From Euclidia mi (Eukaryota > Arthropoda > Insecta > Lepidoptera > Erebidae): 64,000 nt of DNA. Shown in pieces: positions 58,977 through 64,000 of this stretch (positions within the stretch are counted from its first letter, which is position 1; every line of letters starts with the position of its first letter). Where the stretch lies: contig OX123188.2 in assembly GCA_944739405.2 (NCBI GenBank), forward strand, positions 63,631,251-63,695,250. The letters are read 5' to 3'. The position numbers were made by a program, and so were the translations under genes. The notes beneath the pieces were generated by a model. That model ran no database searches and had not been told where the DNA came from. It was given only the letters and a program-made list of their open reading frames with translations.

Positions 58977-61670
58977 TTACTGGATGAGGTCTTGAGGAAT
59001 TCTTTTCTTTAGTCTTCTATTAGCTTTATTTGGATTCATTAGACTGATTGCCAGTGCGTTTGGGTGATTTGTTAATCGTTCCCTGTATGATTTTGTTCTA
59101 GCTATTATTTCCTCTTTTACGGTGTTCATACGCAGGTCATTGTGAAGCCTGTCATTTGTTATGTACCAAGGTGCATTCGTGATAATTCTTAGTATCTTCG
59201 ACTGAAATCGTTGCAGTATTGCAATATTTGACTTTGCAGCTGTCCCCCACAGCTGTAATCCATAAGTCCATATGGGTTTTATAATACATTTATAAAGTAG
59301 CAGCTTGTTCTGGAGAGAGAGTTGTGATTTTTTATTGAGTAGCCAGTACATACTGCGCAATTTCTGACTCATAGCACAGTGCTTTGATAGAATATGCTTA
59401 GTCCAAGTTAAGCGTCTATCAAGGTGGATCCCTAAGTATTTAGTACTTTCGGCTTGAGGTAGTTGGACTCCGTTTAATGTCACAGGTGGGCATGTTTCTC
59501 TTCTAGTAGTGAAAGTTACTTGGACTGATTTTGTTTCATTTGCCTTTATTCTCCAGTCTCGGAGCCATTGAGAGATTTGGTCGAGGCTATTTTAAAGTTT
59601 TTGTGTTGCGAGCTGAGGTGAAGATTCTGCGGAAACTATTGCTGTATCATCAGCAAAGGTGCCTGTAACGACTCCATCTGTTGTGGGAAGATCTGCTGTG
59701 TATAGTAGGTATAATATGGGACCCATCACACTGCCCTGGGGCACTCCCGCTTCAATTTTATACAGATTTGTGAACTCGTTGCCTTGTTTAACAAAGAAGT
59801 GTCTATCATTTAAATATGAGCAAATGAGGTTGTAGAATTTATTGGAAGTTCCTTTTTAATTTTAAACAATAAACCTTCATGCCAGACTCGGTCAAATGCT
59901 TGCGATATGTCTAGGAACGCAGCAGTACTACATAGTTTTAGCTCAAATGATTTATGGATGTTATCTACCAGCCTATGTACTTGTTCTATGGTTGTGTTTC
60001 AGTCGAAATCCGAACTGGTGATCCGGTACAAGGTTTTTCTCTATGATGATTGGCATCAATCTTCTTAATATTAATATTTCCATGACCTTTGATGGGATTG
60101 GCAATAGGCTGATCGGTCTGTATGATTTTGCCTCTATTGGGTTCTTACTCGGTTTCAGGATCATTCTTATTTGGGCTACTTTCCACTGGGCAGGGACAAA
60201 ACATCTGTGTATTATTGCGTTATATAAGGCGGTAAGAAATTGTATACCTTCTTTTGGTAGCTCTTTTAAGATTTTCGCAGTAATCAAGTCATAGCCTGGG
60301 GCTTTATTCGTGTTAAGTGATTTTATTGCACTTTTTACCTCTTCTTTAGAGAACTTGGTGATAGGCGTATCTAATTGATGAATTTGGGTCTATAGCTCGG
60401 ACACTTCCTGGAATCTAGAGGAGCCACAATCTGGGTTTGGCGTGAAAACATGCTTAAGATGTTCGGAAAAAGTGATGGCTTTATCAGAGTCACTAACTGC
60501 CCACTCATTATTTATCTTGAGAATGGGTGGTTGGTTTAGTACCGGGCGTTTCAGCGTCTTGGTAGCTTTCCATAAGGAGTAGTCTGAGGCCGCTGTAGCA
60601 TCAAGATTTTTCAAGAACGTTTGAATAACCTGGTTTTTATGCTCACTGAGTAATGTTTTTAGTTTTGACTGTAGATAATTTAAATGCTTTTTGTGATCAG
60701 TGTGTCGTGTTTCTTGCCATTTTTTTCTTGCTCTACGTTTTTCAGCTAGGAGTTCTCTCACAGAATATTGACACTGTACTTTGTTTTTCAGGACCTTGGC
60801 AGGTGGTGTGGCGTGCCAAGCCGATTGTTGAATACAGTGATTAAAATGTTCAACAGCTGTTTCGACGTCATGGTCAGATTTTAAAGAAACACGGAGATCG
60901 AGATTTTGCGTCAGTAATTTTCTAAAAAGTTCCCAGTCAGTTTTGCGTGTATTCAATTTGCACGGTTCTGTTGCTGCTGTTATATTCTTTTTCAGGATGA
61001 TTTCTACTGGTGAGTGGTCAGAAGACAGATCAAGACTTGTTTTGCTGGTTATAAAGTTGTTTGGGAAACCCTTGGTGATATAGAAATCAAGAACGTCTGG
61101 TATTTTTTTCTTATCTGATGGCCAATAAGTGGGTTGTCCCGGAGATACGACATTTAGTTTGAGCTTCTCTATGGTCAGCAGCAGCTGTCGGCCTTTTGTC
61201 GTTATGATTCGTGAGCCCCAGAAATGATGCTTTGCATTGAAGTCTCCTCCTGCAATAAACCTATGTCCCAAGGTAGAGAAGAACTTTTCATAATCACTCA
61301 GCTTGATATTATGTTTGGGAGGACTGTAGACTGCAGATACAGTGAATGGTCCGATCCAATCCTCAATTACTACATTTGTTGCTTGTATTTCTTCCGTACG
61401 ATAGTGTATTGATTCATAGTGTTTGATGTTTGTTCTTATTATTACTGCGCTTCCCGCGTGAGCAGTTCCATCAGGATGCAATGTGTTGTATATCTTGTAG
61501 TTTTGGATATGGAAGTGACTCTTCTTTGTGAAGTGTGTTTCAGAAACTAGCAAGATATCGATTTTTTGTGTCTCTAGATACGATTTTACCTCGAGAGTGT
61601 GTTGTGACAGCCCATTGGCGTTCCATAATGCTATATTTAAGCGATCGAATTTGAAAGCTTTGTCGTGAGT
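58977..61670 (-). pseudogene. Jockey ORF2: endonuclease plus reverse transcriptase, inactivated
   Basis: The AP-like endonuclease is well preserved (61,670-60,950): WNANGL, LLVSETHF, SAVYSPP, GGDFNAKH and DLSSDHSPV, carrying the expected catalytic residues. An in-frame TAG at 60,390 then interrupts it. The reverse transcriptase follows in the same frame (SYRPISLLPIPSKVMEI, then FGFR) and shifts frame near 60,003 to continue with FLDISQAFDRVWH (motif A). A second shift lies near 59,860. VPQGSVMGPILY and FADDTAIVSA (motifs B and C) are intact, then a TAA near 59,597. The C-terminal part is open from 59,483 to 58,977. The catalytic motifs survive although the frame is broken, so inactivation is fairly recent. 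Confidence 0.9.
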
Positions 61671-62983
61671 GCTATTATCAGGTTTGTCAGTGTTGTTAGT
61701 TGCTGCATCATCTGTTTCATCAGACTCATTATGTCATTTGTGTCATTTAACTTCGTATTGTTAGAGTAGTCTGTGCTTCCTGGTCCACTTGCTAAGACAT
61801 CCCTGTATGTTCGTTGGTTTTGCGGTTGTTGGTCGTTAGTGGCAGTTTTGTTTCGTTCTGATGTCCGTACTATGTGGTCTTTAGGTATATTTCTGCGTTC
61901 TAATGGCTTTGGGTATTTTAGGTTCTGGAGTTCGCGGTGGACTTTACAACCTTTATAGTTCGCAGGATGTCTTCCATCACATAGAACACATTTTACTTCG
62001 TCCGATCTGGTTTTCCTGGAGCAGTCAAATGTGAGGTGATCACCTGCACATTTCACACATTTCGGGCTTCGATGGCAGTATGTTTTGGTGTGGCCGTACT
62101 GTTGGCATTTAGCGCACTGGGGTAGCTCTCGTTTCGGCCGTGGGGGCTCAAACGATATAATACATTGCATAAGGCTTTTGACATCATAAATGCTCTTGTT
62201 GTTGTCATGCGGAACTAACTCTACTATAAACATCGGTAATGGTTTCTTTGTGGTTCTCTGCTTGATGTTCCAGACATTAATACAAGTATGGCCTATGTCT
62301 TTAAGAGCTTGTTTGATTTCCTCTGGATCTGTTGAAGGATGAATGTTCTTTAGCACTACTCTAAACGATCTTTCTTGCTTAGGTTTGTACGTAAAGAATT
62401 CTGTCTCTTTTTGTTCAAGTAGTTTTACTACAGTGCGGTAGGTCTCAGGCGATTTTGGCTGGATTTTAACCTGATCATTGTGGAGAACTTTAATTACATA
62501 CATGTCTTTGGCATGTTCATCAAGGAGCTTCAAAAGTGGTTGAATGTTGCCTACTTTATCTACATATATCGGTGGAGGCTTGACTGGTTTTTCTGTTGCA
62601 GATGTTTGGCCTGTTGGAGATTCATCAACATCTAATTGGGCAAAGCTATTTGATGTTGGGATTGGTTTAGTCTGGGATAGCCAGTAAGTATCGAGTTTTG
62701 TTTGTTTTTGGGTACCAGAACTTTCAGGGCTTCCGATTTGTCTTTTCCTGTTTGTGACGTGTGACCAGCTATTCTCTTCACTCCTGCTGGAAGTTTTGTC
62801 CGTACTATGTCCTAAATGTACCATACTAGAACAATCACCAAGCGATTGTGTTCCGGGTCTAGGTTCGAACATGCTTTTATGGAAAATTTGTTGTGTTAGC
62901 ATCTTATTTGCTAATGCGGTAGTCGTATTTGTATTATTAGGTTGGTTTATGTTATTAATTGGTTCACTCATTTTGATTCCCAC
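61637..62983 (-). CDS. Jockey ORF1 (Gag-like nucleic-acid-binding protein), intact
   Basis: The product is the RNA-binding partner of the LINE ribonucleoprotein. The 448-codon frame begins MGIKMSEPIN; Met5 is an alternative start. Residues 1-130 are polar and low in complexity. Residues about 205-285 form the RRM-like/PRE_C2HC region (FRVVLKNIHPSTDPEEI...). Three zinc knuckles follow from Cys290: CAKCQQYGHTKTYC (CX2CX4HX4C), CVKCAGDHLTFDC (CX2CX3HX4C) and CVLCDGRHPANYKGC. This arrangement is typical of Jockey-clade ORF1. ORF2 overlaps its 3' end in another frame. There are no stops, in contrast to ORF2. Confidence 0.92.
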   Translation of the reverse strand: MGIKMSEPINNINQPNNTNTTTALANKMLTQQIFHKSMFEPRPGTQSLGDCSSMVHLGHSTDKTSSRSEENSWSHVTNRKRQIGSPESSGTQKQTKLDTYWLSQTKPIPTSNSFAQLDVDESPTGQTSATEKPVKPPPIYVDKVGNIQPLLKLLDEHAKDMYVIKVLHNDQVKIQPKSPETYRTVVKLLEQKETEFFTYKPKQERSFRVVLKNIHPSTDPEEIKQALKDIGHTCINVWNIKQRTTKKPLPMFIVELVPHDNNKSIYDVKSLMQCIISFEPPRPKRELPQCAKCQQYGHTKTYCHRSPKCVKCAGDHLTFDCSRKTRSDEVKCVLCDGRHPANYKGCKVHRELQNLKYPKPLERRNIPKDHIVRTSERNKTATNDQQPQNQRTYRDVLASGPGSTDYSNNTKLNDTNDIMSLMKQMMQQLTTLTNLIIALTTKLSNSIA

Positions 62984-63618
62984 GAGTATAGGACGATATA
63001 AAGGTCGCTACCAAGGTGACGCCTATTCCTGGTAGAAGGCTAAATAAATCGACGAGTCGCCTGTTTCGTCGAGTTTGGTCGCTAGCGACTGGTTCCACCT
63101 TCCAGCCAATGAGTCCTGTTGGCACGCACCACACCGTAGGATTAAGGGGTTTTTTATAGAGGTAACCTTCCTCATGGTCCAAGTGGCTAAGCTCAGACCC
63201 CCGCTCCTGTGAGACATGACCACAGGTTTACGGTCTGGGGCAGCCCTTTCGGGCTACACGCTGGTTTTTGTTTCAGGGCTGTCTCCCCTATCTGGATTTT
63301 AGGTTATAGTGCCTAAGACTCGCTGTCGCCAATCATACTTAGCTACTACAGTTATGAGGTGGATGGAATGTGCGGAGCTCATAGTAAACTGTAGCATTGC
63401 CCGGGGAGTACGACTCACTAGGAGTGAGCCCACCACTAGACCGCGGCGGCAGGCTAGTGGCAGCGGGGACGTGTATGGATGGCTTGTTGGTGCACATTAT
63501 GAAGATCCAACTCCGCACACTTGGATCAATGTTCCGGTATAGCTCAGCATTTTGTAGATATTTGCCTTCCAGCAGGGCAAACACCACCGAGGCCAACACC
63601 AACCCCCCCCCCCCCCTA
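62984..63618 (-). promoter_or_regulatory. 5' UTR / internal promoter region of the Jockey LINE
   Basis: These 635 bp upstream of ORF1 belong to the element, because the target duplication lies outside them. Jockey-clade LINEs transcribe from an internal promoter at the extreme 5' end. Here the end is TA plus 14 G, then TTGGTGTTGGCCTCGG. It is GC-rich relative to the element body. The promoter role is inferred from the family. Confidence 0.55.
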
Positions 63619-63627
63619 CGGTACTAA

Positions 63628-64000
63628 ATATAATGATCATTGTAACATCCCTAAAAATTTGCTTAATTACGCAAATCTTCATTATGATTGATAATTATCA
63701 AAAATAATGAAGTCTATCTCTTTTTTCGTGTTATCGTCGGGGCTCCTCCAGGTCCACTTTTTCTAGTCACAATGCCTGTTTATGCAGATCTCCTGTCAGG
63801 TTTTGACTGTCATTTGCCTTGTTTAGCTTCTGCGGTCCAAAATATGGTTAACCACACTCTTGCCTCACTTTACGTTGAAGTCCCGATGAAAACAGTAATG
63901 AAGTGAGTGATGCTTGTGCAATGTATGGTCTTCGAAATATACTCGTATAGGGCCAATGGCCGGTCATGCATTCTCCCCTTCATTTGTGTGTCTTCAGCAT
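63628..64000. other. Right flank of the LINE, no feature recognised
   Basis: A 72-codon plus-strand frame at 63,688-63,906 has no recognised motif. The sequence is the older target into which the LINE inserted. Confidence 0.4.

Larger units (their letters stand above)
58850..63618 (-). mobile_element. Full-length Jockey-clade LINE with 9-bp target duplication
   Basis: On the minus strand the element starts at 63,618 with TA and a run of 14 G, and ends in A-rich sequence at 58,850. The 9-bp word CGGTACTAA occurs at both borders (58,841-58,849 and 63,619-63,627). Size 4,769 bp: about 635 bp of 5' UTR (63,618-62,984), ORF1, overlapping ORF2 and a short 3' UTR. ORF1 is intact; ORF2 has at least two stops and two frameshifts, so the element is not autonomous. 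Confidence 0.92.

Noticed and set aside
63688..63906. 72-codon frame at the right edge that might be a transposase fragment.
   Set aside because: I could not identify any diagnostic motif; resemblance to hAT-type sequence was too vague to report.

Overview
The window looks like gene-poor, repeat-saturated DNA from a lepidopteran insect. The evidence is a moth-type set of elements: tRNA-headed SINEs that share a conserved body, short Helitrons ending in CTAG, an irritans/cecropia-like mariner, Jockey and RTE LINEs, BEL/Pao and PIF/Harbinger remnants. Base composition is AT-rich with CpG-rich patches. No housekeeping gene is recognisable. Such density, together with inverted amplification, suits heterochromatin or a sex chromosome, but the sequence alone cannot show which.

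Layout. Bases 1-13,870 hold a giant inverted repeat: arm A (1-5,816, running off the left edge) and arm B (6,652 to at least 11,169), with an 835-bp spacer. B continues to about 13,870 as sequence shared with a third, older, inverted copy C (about 35,446-45,963). Insertions order the history. A SINE and the unit backbone are common to B and C. A solo LTR (TSD CCAT) is in A and B but C has the empty site. An intact mariner is in A only, and B has the exact empty TA site. C has its own load: a 3.6-kb composite insertion, a BEL/Pao 3' end with LTR, a Harbinger element holding a Helitron, and a TIR element with an N-terminal ORF.

Bases 14,000-30,300 carry a LINE tail, SINEs, a CpG-rich block beside a MITE and a good splice donor, and two inverted copies of a Tc1-like TIR element (18,037-20,478 and 21,870-23,126). 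The first copy is enlarged by a SINE-like insertion, a tandem expansion and a solo LTR. A Harbinger MITE follows (26,842-27,771), with a sister copy at 49,267-50,206. Bases 30,300-35,440 are AT-rich with nothing recognised. Bases 46,600-57,900 are SINEs, Helitrons and old LINE tails around a candidate two-exon gene for a 54-residue secreted peptide (51,937-55,278), whose intron is almost entirely one 2.8-kb TIR element. Bases 58,850-63,618 are a full-length but inactivated Jockey-clade LINE on the minus strand with a 9-bp target duplication.

Only three reading frames are convincing as proteins: the mariner transposase, the Jockey ORF1 and, provisionally, the small secreted peptide. The most unusual structural signal is the layered inverted repetition: a multi-kb palindrome, long-TIR elements in opposing orientation, and many perfect short hairpins. 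Three of those hairpins are in B but not in C, so they look like recent templated inverted duplications.
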